Source: Allodiplogaster sudhausi
Taxonomy: Eukaryota > Nematoda > Chromadorea > Rhabditida > Diplogasteridae
Length of the DNA: 64,000 nt
Reading direction: 5' to 3'
Assembly: GCA_945643635.1 (NCBI GenBank)
Contig: CALZFC010000077.1
Span: forward strand, 571,501-635,500
In this document: one piece after another, positions 13,303-26,784 of the stretch
Numbering within the stretch: position 1 is the first letter of the stretch
How the letters are laid out: each line of letters begins with the position of its first letter
Position numbers and translations under genes: made by a program
The notes under the pieces: model-generated
What the model saw: only the letters and a program-made list of their open reading frames with translations
The model's database searches: none
Told to the model about the DNA's origin: nothing

Positions 13303-14455
13303 AAATTTCGAAGTAGCTTGCTTCTTGTATGCCATCGTTCTCTCCTTTTCTCGCGAAACAATTCTCTCACACTTTCGGAGCGCAGACGGGAAATGTAGAA
13401 ATTGAAAAAAAACTACTGCAAACATTGCAATTGCGCATTTAGAAAGGCTGCAGTTGCTTTTAGTATATTGTATGATGATGGCTGGTATACATAATTTTAT
13501 ATACTAAATTCAATTTGTAGATGATTCATACAAACATGCACAAATTCACAAATTCACTTATATATTTGATATGGCGCACATAACATATAGGGAGATAGCC
13601 AAGAAAACTGGTGAGAAGCTTTCGCAGAGAATGAAAGAGAGAAGAGAGAGAAATAGAGAGAAAGAGAGAGATAGAGAAAGACAGGGAGGGAGAGAAAGAA
13701 GGAGGCAGTTAAAAAGAGAAAGACTGGGAGAGAGAAAGAAAGAGGGAGTGAGAGAGAGAGAGACCGAACAAATGAAAGTGAGTGAAAAAGGCCACTTTCC
13801 AGCTTGCCTCGGGCATTCCGTCGGCGGAAAGCAGCCACAATCAAATCAATTATCATGGCGTTGGCATGCGTTGCCAGACTGGATGTTATTGAAGACGTTT
13901 TCTATATGGTTTTTAGCATCTTATTTTCTCTCTCCCCATCTGTCTCTCGCTTTCTTTCTCTCTTTCTCTCTCTCTCTCTCTCATCCCACATACCTTGTAT
14001 CTGTCTCCTCCAATTTTCTCTCTTTCTCTCTCTCTCTCTTTTTTTCTTTCTCTTTTTTCTCTGGTTCACTCTCTCTCTCTCCCACTATACAAGTAGTGCC
14101 ATTAATCCTTGCACATTTTGACACATTGCCTAAGGAAATCTAGGTGCTTATTTTGTGCATCATCTTTGTAACTCCAGTCTATTTTCTCTCAAGCATCTCT
14201 CTCTCTCTCTCGCATCATTTCTTTTTGTCTTCTCAACTTCACTGTATCTCCGCTATCTCTCCTTTTCTAAATATTCTTTCTCCATTTCACTTTCTGTACT
14301 TTCTCTTCTCACTCTACTCACTTTCTCTCTCTTTCTAACTCTCTTCTCCCTTTCTCTCTCTCCCTCTCTCTCCCTCCCTCTCTCTCTCCCTCTCTCTTCT
14401 CTCCCTTTCTTACTCCCGTTCTCTCTCTTTCCACTCGACTGTCTCTCCTCTCTCC

Positions 14456-14500
<45 letters not shown>

Positions 14501-15418
14501 CTCTCTCCTCTCTTGACGGATGCTCCATGACATGACCGTAGCCATAACGATGGCGTCTCTTCGCCATGGCAGGGGCCACGACATGATGCGAAGGAAATGC
14601 AAAGACAGAGAGCCAAAAGTCACTATCCTCTAACCTCCCCCCCATGATATCCCATTTTACCCTCTTGCCCCCCCCCCTGATACCCCCTCTTACCCCCTTC
14701 CCCCCCCCCCCCCACCCCTACTTGACTATCAATCCGACTAGCCTTTCAAACGATATAAGTTTCCATGACGATTTCTTTTTTTTCTTCTTATTATTATTTA
14801 CTTCTGTAATATTTTTTTCCACGCCAACTAAATCTTTTTTTTTCATATACATACACGCTAACATTTACTATAATTGTCACGCCATTTGAAAAAAATCAAA
14901 ATAAGAGCACATCCTGAGTACTCAACAATATCACTTTCTTTCAAACGCTCAAAACAAAGATTAATTACTTTGATGTAATTTTTTTGGATTCTATTGTTTC
15001 CAGCCGCTTTCATGAGATGATTGTTTAAATAGCAAATAATTCAACTTCATATGCAATCTTTTGTCAGTCCTAATTTCAGCTTCCTTTCTTTTTCGTTTTG
15101 AGAAATATGAAAGTTTTGTCAGTTTCGCAAGTATCAAAGACGTATCTATGTATGTAAATACATACATATGTATCTAATTAGGGTTTGCCGCAAACTTTCT
15201 CTCTCTCTCTTCTCTCTCTCTCAGACTCTCCATCTCTGTCTCACTGCTTCTTTCTCTTTCATTCTCTTAAAAATTAAATGTGCACGCTCAAACTCTCTCT
15301 CTCGTACTCTCTCCCTCCCTCTGTCTCTCATTCTCTCTCTCTCCCTCTCTAGCTCTCTCTCTCTCGCGCTCTCTCTTTCTCCTTTAGAATCTCACTCTCT
15401 GCTCTCTCCATCGGATGC

Positions 15419-16425
15419 ATGGGTTGCGCGCCGTCACAGGCCGCGGCCGGCTTCCTCTCTGCCTCGTCAGCCGAAGTGGCGCGGATTCGTTCGGCCTTTT
15501 CTGCTCCACCGGGTGGACTACGGCAAGCCGGCCAGAAAGATGCTAGGCCGACCGGGCAGGCTCAAGCCTATGAGAAGGTACTCAGGCCCAGGCTCTCGGT
15601 TTAGGAGAGGTACTCAGACCCCTCTCATTCCATGAGGAACTCTACAGGATATGCTCAGACCCCTTCTCGGTCCACAAGGTACTCAGACCCCTTTCTCGGC
15701 CCAGGTGGTGGTACTCAGTCTCTCTCTTCTCGGTCCATGAGGTTCCCCCTATTCCTCTGTCCAGGACTCGTTCATCAACCGCTGCTGATCATGCCATTTG
15801 CGTAGCAGGAATAGGTCTTTTAAAATCAATGAAAAATTTTTCTGGCCTACTTTCGAAAAGTGATTGGCATTTTGAAGCTTTTATAGTACATATCAGGAGT
15901 TCTTTATGGTAATATGAAAATTTATTTGTTTATTTTATTAGTTTATTAATATATTTTATGATTTAGAAGCCACATATGTACATACAAACTTTCGCTTGTT
16001 TTTTTATATTCATGTAAATGTGCATACATATTATCAACGAGTTTCCAAATAACTATGCATACATATAATACATAGTACTTCGTTCCATTCAAATCTTGTT
16101 AAAGAAGCTCCTTCCCGCAATTGCTCCATGCCCTCAGAGGATCACTTGAAGTAGCGCAAATACAAAAAAATTTCTAAAACAAGTATTTCCGAGTGGGGGA
16201 AACGGGTTCAAATTTTTCTTTCCCATAGTGGGAACACTTGAATGCCGCAACACGGTGTTTCAAAGTACTGTGAAGAAGTAGGGATAAGGACGTTTCCTGT
16301 GCGAATCTATTTTTTTAAAGTTCGCCCATGACTACCATTTCCAGCCCCCGTCCACTCCGAATTCTCCGTCTCCCGTGCTCCACAACAGCTTTAGCTACAA
16401 TCGGCCACCGAAGCAAGTGGAGCAG
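15419..16425 (+). CDS. Candidate alternative N-terminal exons of ttll-11
   Basis: Two exons, 15419-15577 (53 codons) and 16345-16425 (27 codons), both phase 0, joined by GT-AG. The protein starts MGCAPSQAAAG: a glycine at 2 for N-myristoylation and cysteine at 3 for palmitoylation. The second exon is proline/serine-rich (PPSTPNSPSPVLHNSF) and ends KQVEQ before GTACAT. Codon use is GC-rich like the downstream glutamylase exons. The next downstream exon that accepts phase 0 is the one at 20131 (HAEGRDDGRPCDVYWHN), so a direct join would give a 733-residue membrane-anchored isoform. That join is inference; the exons could instead belong to a separate gene. Confidence 0.55.
15578..15760 (+). repeat. 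Minisatellite beginning at a splice donor
   Basis: The donor of the MGC exon (AAG|GTACTCAG) is followed by irregular copies of GGTACTCAGACCCCTTCTCGG at about 40 bp spacing (15577, 15613, 15690 and 15713 areas), ending near 15760. Confidence 0.7.
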
Positions 16426-18170
16426 GTACATCTAGTTTATCTTATTTTATTTATTATCCTATTTTCGTCAAAGAATTATTCTTCGGCACTTAAAACTCCG
16501 AGAAAAAAAAACCCCTGTTCTTTCAAATTGTACTAACTTAAAAAAAAGTCTTTATTAAGCAAAACGTAAACGCATGATATACTTAATTTGTAAATATATG
16601 TATCTATATATGTATATACATAACTTCTGAATACATAATTTGTAACTACATACATACATACTCGTTATATCAGTTTACTCATGCGAATGCTACATACAAT
16701 TGGGCGTACCATTCACGTATGTATGTAATTGTTGTCGAATGAATGGTTATCGACACGAGCTCGTTACTGCCGCAGTGCTCATTTGCTCCCGGGGGGGGGG
16801 GGCAGACAGCACCTGTGGCGTTCCCATGGAGAGGACGAGAGAGGCGGAGGGTAGGAAGAGAGAGATAGAGAGAGAATGAGATACAGAGAAAGAGAATGAG
16901 AGAAAGAGAGAGAGAGAGAGAGAGGGAGAGAGAGGAGAGAGAGAGTGAGAGAGAGTGAGAGAGAGGGTCAGATAGTAAAGAGGGAAAGGTTAGAGAGATG
17001 AAAGCGGGAAAAGAGTGAGAGAATATGGAGATAAATGAAAGAAAAGAGATTGAGAAATGAGAGAGAGAGAGAGAGAGATAGAAAGGAGCGAGAAGAGTGG
17101 AAGGAGAGAAAAGAACAGAGAGACGCCGCCAGATGCGAGCCTTCTGTCGCGCAAGCGCGTTTCTACCTCTGTTTTTTTTTTTTGCTACACGCTTGGTGGC
17201 ACGCATATCTGTTATGGAACGCAGAACAAGCTTTTATTTTTTTCATTCTCTCTATCTTTCTGTCGCTCTCTATCTCCCTCTCTTTTTCTCCATCTGTCTA
17301 TCTCTCTCTCTCTCTCTTCTCTCTTCTTCTTTCCACTTCATCATATTCTCATAACTTATCGGGACAAAATTGCAGCGGTTTTAGTGCTCTCTTTTTCTCA
17401 CAATCAATTCACAATCAGTAAATCTCATCAGGCATCTCCCTTTGTCCATTCGTGCGAATGCGCGAAAGGAGGCAACGTTCAAATTATTATCCCACGCATT
17501 CACGCCTCGCCTTTTTCCATACGCTTTATACGCCTTTTTCTATACTTTTACGCAGGCGCTATTTGAATTGAAATAATTTTTCCTCATCTTCTATCATCTT
17601 CTCCATTCAAAAACAAGCGACCCTTTACAAAGAAAAATTACTCTGTAGAAAAGAAGCATGAATGCATAGAATTCAGAGAAGAATATTTTCAATTCTAGCT
17701 GGAATTTAAAGAAAAGTAAAGAAACAGAAACAAATCTATTCGCTCGCCTTCCTTTCAGCATCATCAGCTTTAAGTCAATGTCTGCGATTCAACTTCCATA
17801 ATCGCTTCTTTATCCTCACTGCATCTCTCCTGATTTCCTCTGTATCCTTGGATATCTCTCATTCCTCTCTTGTCTCTCTCACTATCTCTCTCTCAATCTC
17901 TCTCTCTCCCTATCTCTCTCTCTCTCTCTCTCTCGCTATTTTGGATTTATCAGGCTCTGACAAATCCCAAAGTTGTCAGAGTGCCGCTCTTTTTCTCTCT
18001 CACTCTTCTATTATCTCTCTCTCTTCTCTCTCTTCTCTCTCTCACTCTCTCGCTCTCTCTCTCCTCTGTTAAGTATCAGTGCCAGGTGCCTCTTATATCC
18101 CCCTCTCCGCCACACCTCTTCTTCACTCCCACTAATCGGTCGGCCCTCTCTCGCACCACCACCACGAGAC
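16426..18170. other. Intronic or intergenic, microsatellite-rich
   Basis: AT-rich sequence, a run of twelve or more G at 16791-16802, GA arrays at 16855-17110 and CT arrays at 17250-17340, 17850-17940 and 17995-18065. I see no exon whose phase links the MGC exons to the exon at 18171. Confidence 0.5.
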
Positions 18171-18688
18171 ATGAAGGTGCGAGTTAAGGAGTCGCCATCA
18201 AAGAAGCACAAGAAGCCTCCTCCTCCTCCTCCGCTCCCTGGCACGGCGGTGTCCACACGTGGTCGCACCACATCGTCGCCTCCGGTTAAAAAACGTAAGT
18301 ACAACTGCCCTTTCTATTCGCTAAACATCGTAAGTGCAACGGTCAGAAGCCCCAGTTTTCCTAAAACATCGTAAATGCGTAGTGGTCAGAGGCCCCAATT
18401 TTCCGCAAACATCTTAAATCTGTGGTGGTCTGAGGCCCCAATATTCCCGGGGGGTGGGGGGGTGTCGCTGGGTCCACCCACCTATTCAAACAAGTACATG
18501 TATACTTTAACTCACAAAGGGGGCGTGTGCACATCCTACCTGAATTGGCAGGGAGGCAAAAAAAAGTAGCGGCCCGAGAATAGAGCACAGCGCAGCAGCT
18601 CAATCAAAGAGCACCCGGCGGAGCTTCCGGCCTTGGCAACGACATGCCAGTCTATTGTCTTCACCACCTTCGCCCCTATTCTAGTTTG

Positions 18689-18722
<34 letters not shown>

Positions 18723-19157
18723 CGCTCTCCCTCTCTCCCTCTCTCTCTCTCTCTGCTTCTCTCTAGCTCTCTTCCTCTCCCTTTCTCACCCACTCTCACT
18801 CCATTACATTTTCATCTTGTGTCCATGCACTTTTCCGCCTTGCAGACTATATAATAGTTACTTCCATGTAAAGATGTACATATATTTGAAGCCATTTCCA
18901 ATATAAGCGCATGCATGGTATGAGGAATGGGTGCTTGCCCAAAAAATATGTTTATCTCTACCAAACAGTGTTCATCTATGCCAGGTTGTACACGACATTG
19001 GACATGGTCTAACGTCTTATTTCCCTTTCTAATTCCCCCCTCTTTATCTCTCGCACTCCCCCCCTCTCTACTTCTTTCTCGCTCCTCAATCCCCTCTCTA
19101 CCTCTTTCTCTCTCCTCCCCCCTTTCTCTCTCTCTCCCTCTCTCACTCTCTCTCTTT

Positions 19158-19204
<47 letters not shown>

Positions 19205-19278
19205 CCTCCCTCCCTCCCCCTCCCTCTCTCTCTACCTCTCTCTTTCTTCCTCCCTCCCTCCCTCTCTCACTCCCTCTC

Positions 19279-19320
<42 letters not shown>

Positions 19321-19721
19321 TCTGCAGCCACCTTGACAACCTCGTCATCTCCCTCCAACTCCTCCTCCTCTTCCTCCTCCTCCTCCACCAAGCAGCCCCT
19401 CTCCCGTGCTGACTCCGTAATGTCTGCGATCTCGCTCGCGCCCACCATGCAGCTGCAGCAGCGGCAGCAGCAGAGGCCGCCGTCGAGCTCGTCAAAGTAG
19501 GGCGGTATTTATTTTTTAAATTTTTTTTATATTTTACTGAAATAAAAAAAGAGTGCTTCTATTTCTTGTACTTCTCGCTGTCTCTCTCTCTCTGCGTTCT
19601 GTCTCGTCTCTCTGAATGCTCTCTATCCTCGCTACCTCTCTCTCACTCTCTTTTGTCTGTCTCTCTCTCTCTCTCTATCTCTCTGCTCTCTTTCCTCTCT
19701 CTGCTCTCTTTCTCTCTCTCA

Positions 19722-19755
<34 letters not shown>

Positions 19756-22700
19756 TCCTCGCTCTCTCTCACTCTCTTTCTGTCTGTCTCTCACTCTCTT
19801 CTCTCTCTCTCTCTCTCCAGTACCTCTCTGACGCGAGTGTACCGGACGCGCCAGCCGCGGCCCTTCTCCATCGACACTTCACGGGCGCGCTCCAATCAGC
19901 CTGTTGTGTCGTTGTGCGCGCGCAAGATTGGCATTCAGGAGGTCAGTAATATCTTTATTCTTGGCGCCAATTTTAAGTTTGAATTCTCTCTCTCTTTCTC
20001 TCAAGTGTACTCTCTTTTTCTCTCACTCACTCTCTCTCTCTCTCTCCGCCCCTCTCTCTTTTCTCTCTCTCTATCTGTCTCTCTCTCTCCCTCTCTCTCT
20101 GTCTCTTGTACTCTTTCTGTGCGTGTCCAGCACGCTGAAGGACGCGACGACGGCCGGCCATGCGACGTCTACTGGCACAACGTCGTCTACTCGGACATGC
20201 GCTTCGTCGTGACGTCAGCGCAATCACACGTCAACAAGTTTCCAGGTTGGTGGGAAATTTGAAATTTTCCAGGTTGGCGGCAAATTTGAAATTTGAAAGT
20301 GGACAAATATATGGCTAGAATACAATTTCTTAGCATTATTGCATACAATTTGTTTACTTGTTTAGTTCTGACATAGTACATTAGAAAAGTAAGAAATTCC
20401 TTGAGGTCTTGGCGGGAAATTCAAATGGCAATAATAATAATTTGTAGGCATGACCGAATTGGCGCGCAAGATCTCGCTGACGCACTCGATGACGTCGATG
20501 CAGCGACTCTTCCCGCACGAATACGCCTTCTATCCAAAGTCGTGGTGGGACCATAATTTTTTTTTCGTTTTGAAAAACTAAATTATTACATATATTTAAT
20601 AAAAATCGTCTGCTTTGCTCGTTTTTTTTCTATAATTATGTTCAACTAGAAAATAAACTACTTTCTCTATTTCACCTTCATTTAATATTTATCACTGTAT
20701 TCCTCTCTCTCTGTGCTGATATGTACATATGTATATGTATTTTCTAGTTTACATACCCTGGCACTTTGCCAGGTTTCTTCCGGCGCATCTGGACGAGTTT
20801 CGCAGTTTCTGCCGCGAGAAGGGCGGCGGCAGAAGGCGGAGTGACGAGTCGAATGGCAGCGACAGCAATGAAGAGCGATGGTTCATCGTGAAGCCCGATG
20901 ACGGTAGGCGAGGGGGGCGAGGGATCTGCAGTATACTGACACATTAGAAAGTAGTCGACATACAAAGTAGGTGCCAAAGAACAGATGTACTAATAGCAAC
21001 AATAACAGCAATAACAACAAAACATCTGTGGACACTCACTGGTTGAGAATTGAAATAAAGTACAACAAATGCGGTCACTTTCTGCATTTCCATGAATTTA
21101 AATAATGCAATTAGTAAAAAAAATAATTTTTTAAATTTATTACTACTTTTAGGCGCTCAAGGCACGGGCATCTATCTCATCTCGGACGCGAGTCAGCTAC
21201 GCTCTCTAACGGAGCGGCAGCTCGTACAGGTTTGTAACAAGAAAAAAAACGGGCAATATAAGACCAAATCGACATGCGGTTATCGAGAAACTGCAGCAAT
21301 TTGATCGGACATTTTGAAACTTTCCGAATGTTCCGAAAGTTCCTGCACCCTGGTTGTTGAGCGGTACTGTACATATACATATGTATAGTATCTCTGTTTC
21401 TACCATTCAAATTTAAAAAAAAACACACACACACAAAATAATTATAATATTAATGTTAAGAAAAAAAACATCATTCACCGTGATAAAGAGGTAAAAATGA
21501 TATTACTATTATTATTATTATTACTATTATTATAGAAATGAATAAATAAAGAAATAAAAAAAACCAGTAAACAAAATTATCTCCATGGAATAATGCAGGA
21601 GTACGTCGCCGACCCGTTCCTCATGGCCGATCAGCTCAAGTTCGACTTTCGCGTCTACGGCGTCATCAAGAGCCTCAATCCGCTCAGCATCTACGTGGCG
21701 CGCGAGGGTGAGAGTAATTTGTCGCGCGCGAGGGTGAAATTTGTCGCGCGCGAAGGTGAGAAAAATTTGTCGCGCGCGAGGATGAGAGAAATTTAAAACG
21801 TAACAAAAAAAACTGGAAATTGATAAATAACTAAATCCAATAAATCCAATGTAGTCTCCAACCAATGACTCTTTCTTGGAATGTCTATATGTATATGTGT
21901 GTATTATATAACACATCGCGCAAATCGGAACACCAATCAACGGAATGTAATTTGATGAGATTTAAAAGATCATATCTTCACGCAAAACAACCGATGTCTT
22001 TCGAACTTTGAAAAAGATCAAGATTTGAGCATATTTATTTTTACGAAGAGAAACTTTTGCAACACAGTGTTCAGACACACATTTATATGTGTGTATGAAC
22101 ACTGCGTGAACGAAGGTGAAAGCAACTTAAACTAAAATGATAACAATGGATAAATTAATATAATGCTACCTTTCTTACATATGTATATGTTAGGCTCAAT
22201 GAGATTGTCTCTCTTTATCTTTATATTAGGCCAAGGATTGATCATTGAAACAGAATTGAGCGATTCTTTGACATTTAAGAGTGCATAGCAAATAGCAAAA
22301 CCACCGATGACTTTCGCACTACGAAAACATGCTATTTTTATCATTATTTATTTAGGAAAAAGTGATGGCACCTTTTGGAACGCCACGTTCATACACACAT
22401 TTACACATATGTTTTATAAAACGAATTCATCAATTTCTTCCGATAGTTAAGAGAGCCTCTTTGTAAGGATCAAGCAGCCTTCCATAGGCGCCTGCCCCGG
22501 GGGAAAGTGTCCGATTTTGATATCCAAATTTTAATGGTGGGTACCCATGCGTATTATAAAGAAAATTAGGTGGTATATTTTGTTATAAAATTTTTTTCAT
22601 TGGCTGGGCATGCAAAAGTATGCAAAATGTTTAAGTCTATATAACTTTCTTTAAACTCAATATTTTTGAATTTTCTTTTTTTTATCCGATGTGTATTCGG

Positions 22701-25584
22701 ACAGCGCACAAAAACGTCGTTGACGAGTGTCCTGAAAATTTTCATTTTCAACCAGTTTTATGCATTTTTAATTTTCAAAGATCAGTTTTTTGAGCACTTC
22801 ATCTATTTCCCGATACGGGCTGAACCTGGATAAAAAGGTTAAAAGAAAGAGGAGAAAAAATGACATAAAATATGTTGTTATGAAGAAAATCGAAGGATAC
22901 ATATGTTTTCGAATTTTGACCTGAACCAGGTGCACTCGCATTTTCGCTGATTGAGATGAATCAATGTAACTTTTTTTAGACTCTTGCTCTTCAAACAGTT
23001 TTTATTTCATCGGATTCGCCATTAACTTCTCTACAGAATAGGTCTAGAACCAATCTTCATAATGTTACCCTGGGGCTCATAAATAAAATTTTCTCTTTTT
23101 TGAACAAAAATTAATTGTATAATAACTACTGAGAACCAAATTTATGGGCCATTAAGATAACCGGCTGAACCAATTGAACACATTATCAGATAGAGCGAAG
23201 AATTCTGTATTCCATATCCTCGTTTCATGAGATTTCAAGGATACATATTCCCTTTTTTCGAACAATCGATGACAATTTCCAGTGTTGATCCAGCGGATAA
23301 ATCAAGTCAAAAACTGAAGGGTGCATGTTTGTGTAACAAATCATGTTATATGGTGTTTTTTTGATGAGGAAAATAAAAATTTCATTGAAAACTGTTTCAT
23401 TTAATTTTTATTGGTTTTTTTTTCGAAAAATGTTTTGCACTCATTTTATTTTCTTTACTTGTTGCCAATCCCATTTCATTTCAGTCTAGCCCTAAGGTAA
23501 GCTTAATCGTTACTTTTACTCCCCCAATTACCAACTTGGTTTGTCACTGTTTGAGTTCCTATCATGTCTGACATAAACGAATTCGAACTATTTGTGAAGG
23601 ACGAGTTTACAACACCTCTTCTTCCAAATACAGGCTTAGAGCCTATTCAAAAACGTCTGTCAGGTGTTGTCTGACTAAAACTTCTACTTATCGCTTGGGC
23701 GTCCGCGGTATGTTCCTGGTTATATATGGCTCTGAAGATAAAGAGAGAAAGAAAGATACAAAGCTTTGTGGATAAATTTAAAAAAAACCATGATTATTTT
23801 TCCGAAAAGTTAAATTTTGAACCACTTTTGGCATTTCACTTTTTCAGAAATCCATTTTCTGAGCAATACGGCCCGGTTTGGTGCTAGCGAATAGCTGAGA
23901 TGAATGAAGAGAAAAAATGACACAAGATATTTTTTATGAAGAAAATCGAGAGATACATTATCATCAATAATTTTTGCAAGAATATGGTTTACTGGCACTT
24001 TCGAAATTGATGAATCAGTATATCTTTTTAAGACCCATGATTTTGAGACAAATTTTATTTAATCATATTCGCTATTCAGTCCTTTACATAAATGGCCTCA
24101 ATCACCCCTTTGCTGTTGCGGTGGAACTCAAAAAATGCAATTTAGCTTACCATTAGGGCTAGACTGAAATGAAATAGGATTGGCAACAAGTAAAGAAAAT
24201 AAAATGAGTGAAAATATTTTTTCGAAAAAAGAACGAATAAAAATTAAATGAAACAGTTTTCAATGAAATTTTTATTTTAATCATCAAAAAACACCATATA
24301 ACATGATTTGTTGCACAGACATGCACCCTTCAGTTTTTGACTTGATTTATCCGCTGGATCAACACTGGAAATTGTCATCGATTGTTCGAAAAAAGGGAAT
24401 ATGTATCCTTGAAATCTCATGAAACGAGGATATGGAATACAGAATTCTTCGCTCTATCTGATAATGTGTTCAATTGGTTCAGCCGGTTATCTTAATGGCC
24501 CATAAATTTGGTTCTCAGTAGTTATTATACAATTAATTTTTGTTCGAAAAAGATAAAATTTTATTAATGAGCTCCAGGGTAGCATTATGCAGATTGGTCC
24601 TAGACCTATTCTGTAGAGAAATTAATGGCGAATCCGATGAAATAAAAACTGTTTGAAGAGCAAGAGTCTAAAAAAAGTTACATTGATTCATATCAATCAG
24701 CGAAAATGCGAGTGCACCAGGTTCAGGTCAAAATTCGAAAATATATGTATCCTTTGATGTTCTTCATAACAACATATTTAATGTCATTTTTGCTCCTCTT
24801 TCTTTTAACCTATTATCCATGTTCAGCCCATACCGGAAATAGATGAAGTGCTCAAAAAACTGATTTTTGAAAATTAAAAATGCATAAAACTGGTTGAAAA
24901 TGAAAATTTTCAGGAAACTCGTCAGCAACATTTTTGTGCGCTGTCCGAATACACATCAGATAAAAAAAAGAAAATTCAAAAATATTGAGTTTAAAGAAAG
25001 TTATATAGACTTAAACATTTTGCATACTTTTGCATGCCCAGCCAATGAAAAAAATTTTATAACAAAATATACCACCTAATTTTCTTTATAATACGCATGG
25101 GTACCCACCATTAAAATTTGGATATCAAAATCGGACACTTTCCCCCGGGGCAGGCGCCTATGGAAGGCTGCTTGATCCTTACAAAGAGGCTCTCTTAACT
25201 ATCGGAAGAAATTGATGAATTCGTTTTATAAAACATATGTGTAAATGTGTGTATGAACGTGGCGTTCCAAAAGGTGCCATCACTTTTTCCTAAATAAATA
25301 ATGATAAAAATAGCATGTTTTCGTAGTGCGAAAGTCATCGGTGGTTTTGCTATTTGCTATGCACTCTTAAATGTCAAAGAATCGCTCAATTCTGTTTCAA
25401 TGATCAATCCTTGGCCATACTTTTGCATGCCCAGCCAATGAAAAAAATTTTGTAACCAAATTGACCACCTAATTTTCTTTATAATACGCATGGGTACCCA
25501 CCATTAAAATTTGGTTATCAAAATCCGACATTTTCCCCCGGGGCAGAGCCACCTTGGCCCTTACTGAGAGGCTCTCTTAAGCTC

Positions 25585-25616
<32 letters not shown>

Positions 25617-26749
25617 AAGACAGCCGATAACACCTTAAAGGAAACGATTGATAGATCATGAATTCAAAGAAAAAAAGTTAAATGAATACATATCCAAGAA
25701 GTCGTTCATTTCAACAATTCAAATAGAAAAAAATTGACATAAACATAATCAATTAATAGATAATTACAACAATAGAAACAAAAAATAACCAATAATAAAC
25801 GATAAATAATCGATCATCACAACAATTCAAATAAATAATTAATTTGTCGATAAAAGCTAATTAACAGTCAATAAATTGGTAGTCAATCAATAAATCTCCA
25901 TAATCAGGCATGGCTCGCTTCTGCACGGAGCGCTACGTGCGGCCTACGCGAGGCAACATGACGAATCTCTTCGCACACCTCACGAACTATTCGCTGAACA
26001 AATCGAGCGATGCCTACGTGCACAGCAGTACGCTGCAAGACCAGACGAAAGGTATGGAATGATACGGTAGCTTTTTCGCGCTCTCTCTCTCTCTCTCTCT
26101 CTACAGGCAGCAAGCGTCTCTTGTCCACCGTCTTCCATCAGATGGAAGCGCGCGGCCTGAAGACGAAGCGTCTCTGGCATGACATCAAGCTGATCATTGT
26201 CAAAACGGTAAAAAAACACATCTTCAAGTTGTACTTTTGATAATAATGTTTTTTTTTTTGCAGGGAAATGTTAAATGCCATTGCATAACCAAGAAAATAG
26301 AAGAGTTCTTATTCGTTCGTCTCTTTTTCACCCAAAAAAAAATTGTTCGAAACTACATTGCTTTGCTGCGAGATGCGAGCTTGTATGAGGCAAAATAAAA
26401 AAAAATATTAATGAAGTTATTTGATATACAGTATCAAACAAAGTTTTGTTTTCGTGCAGGTGCTCGCGATGCTGCCCGAGATCATTCTGCACTATGAACA
26501 TCACTTCTACGATTCGGCCGGCCCGCAATGCTTTCAGGTTCTCTCGACTAATCCGCCTTTATGCGATTAGTACAATTTCAATTTGTGTTTTTCTTGCGAT
26601 AAAGGAGCAAAATTCAGTTTTTTCTCAGGAAAGTAGAAATAGTTTTCTAATCAGCATAAACGATTCACAGATCATCGGCTTTGATGTCATGGTGCGCGCG
26701 AGTGGCGAGGCGATGCTGCTTGAGGTTTTATTTTATTTATTTATTTATT

Positions 26750-26784
<35 letters not shown>

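Larger units (their letters stand above)
11871..15418. other. Repeat-rich region without supported genes
   Basis: Contains GA arrays at 11945-12100 and 13625-13765, CT arrays at 12290-12440, 13925-14075, 14190-14510 and 15195-15405, and C-homopolymer runs at 14635-14715. Non-repetitive islands (about 12110-12260, 12585-12760, 13790-13915, 14510-14640) have GC-rich ATG-bearing stretches but no frame or splice chain I could defend. Confidence 0.5.

Noticed and set aside
13188..13425. Frames made of alternating Tyr-Ile
   Set aside because: Translations of (TA)n repeats.
16345..18294. Direct splice from the Pro/Ser-rich exon to the exon at 18171
   Set aside because: No acceptor upstream of 18171 in the needed phase looks usable; the only in-phase candidate near 17973 has a poor context and would encode CT-repeat residues.
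22566..25079. Mirror-image 61-codon frames in the foldback arms as a conserved gene
   Set aside because: They are the same sequence by virtue of the inverted arms; low-complexity, lysine/phenylalanine-rich, with no recognisable domain.
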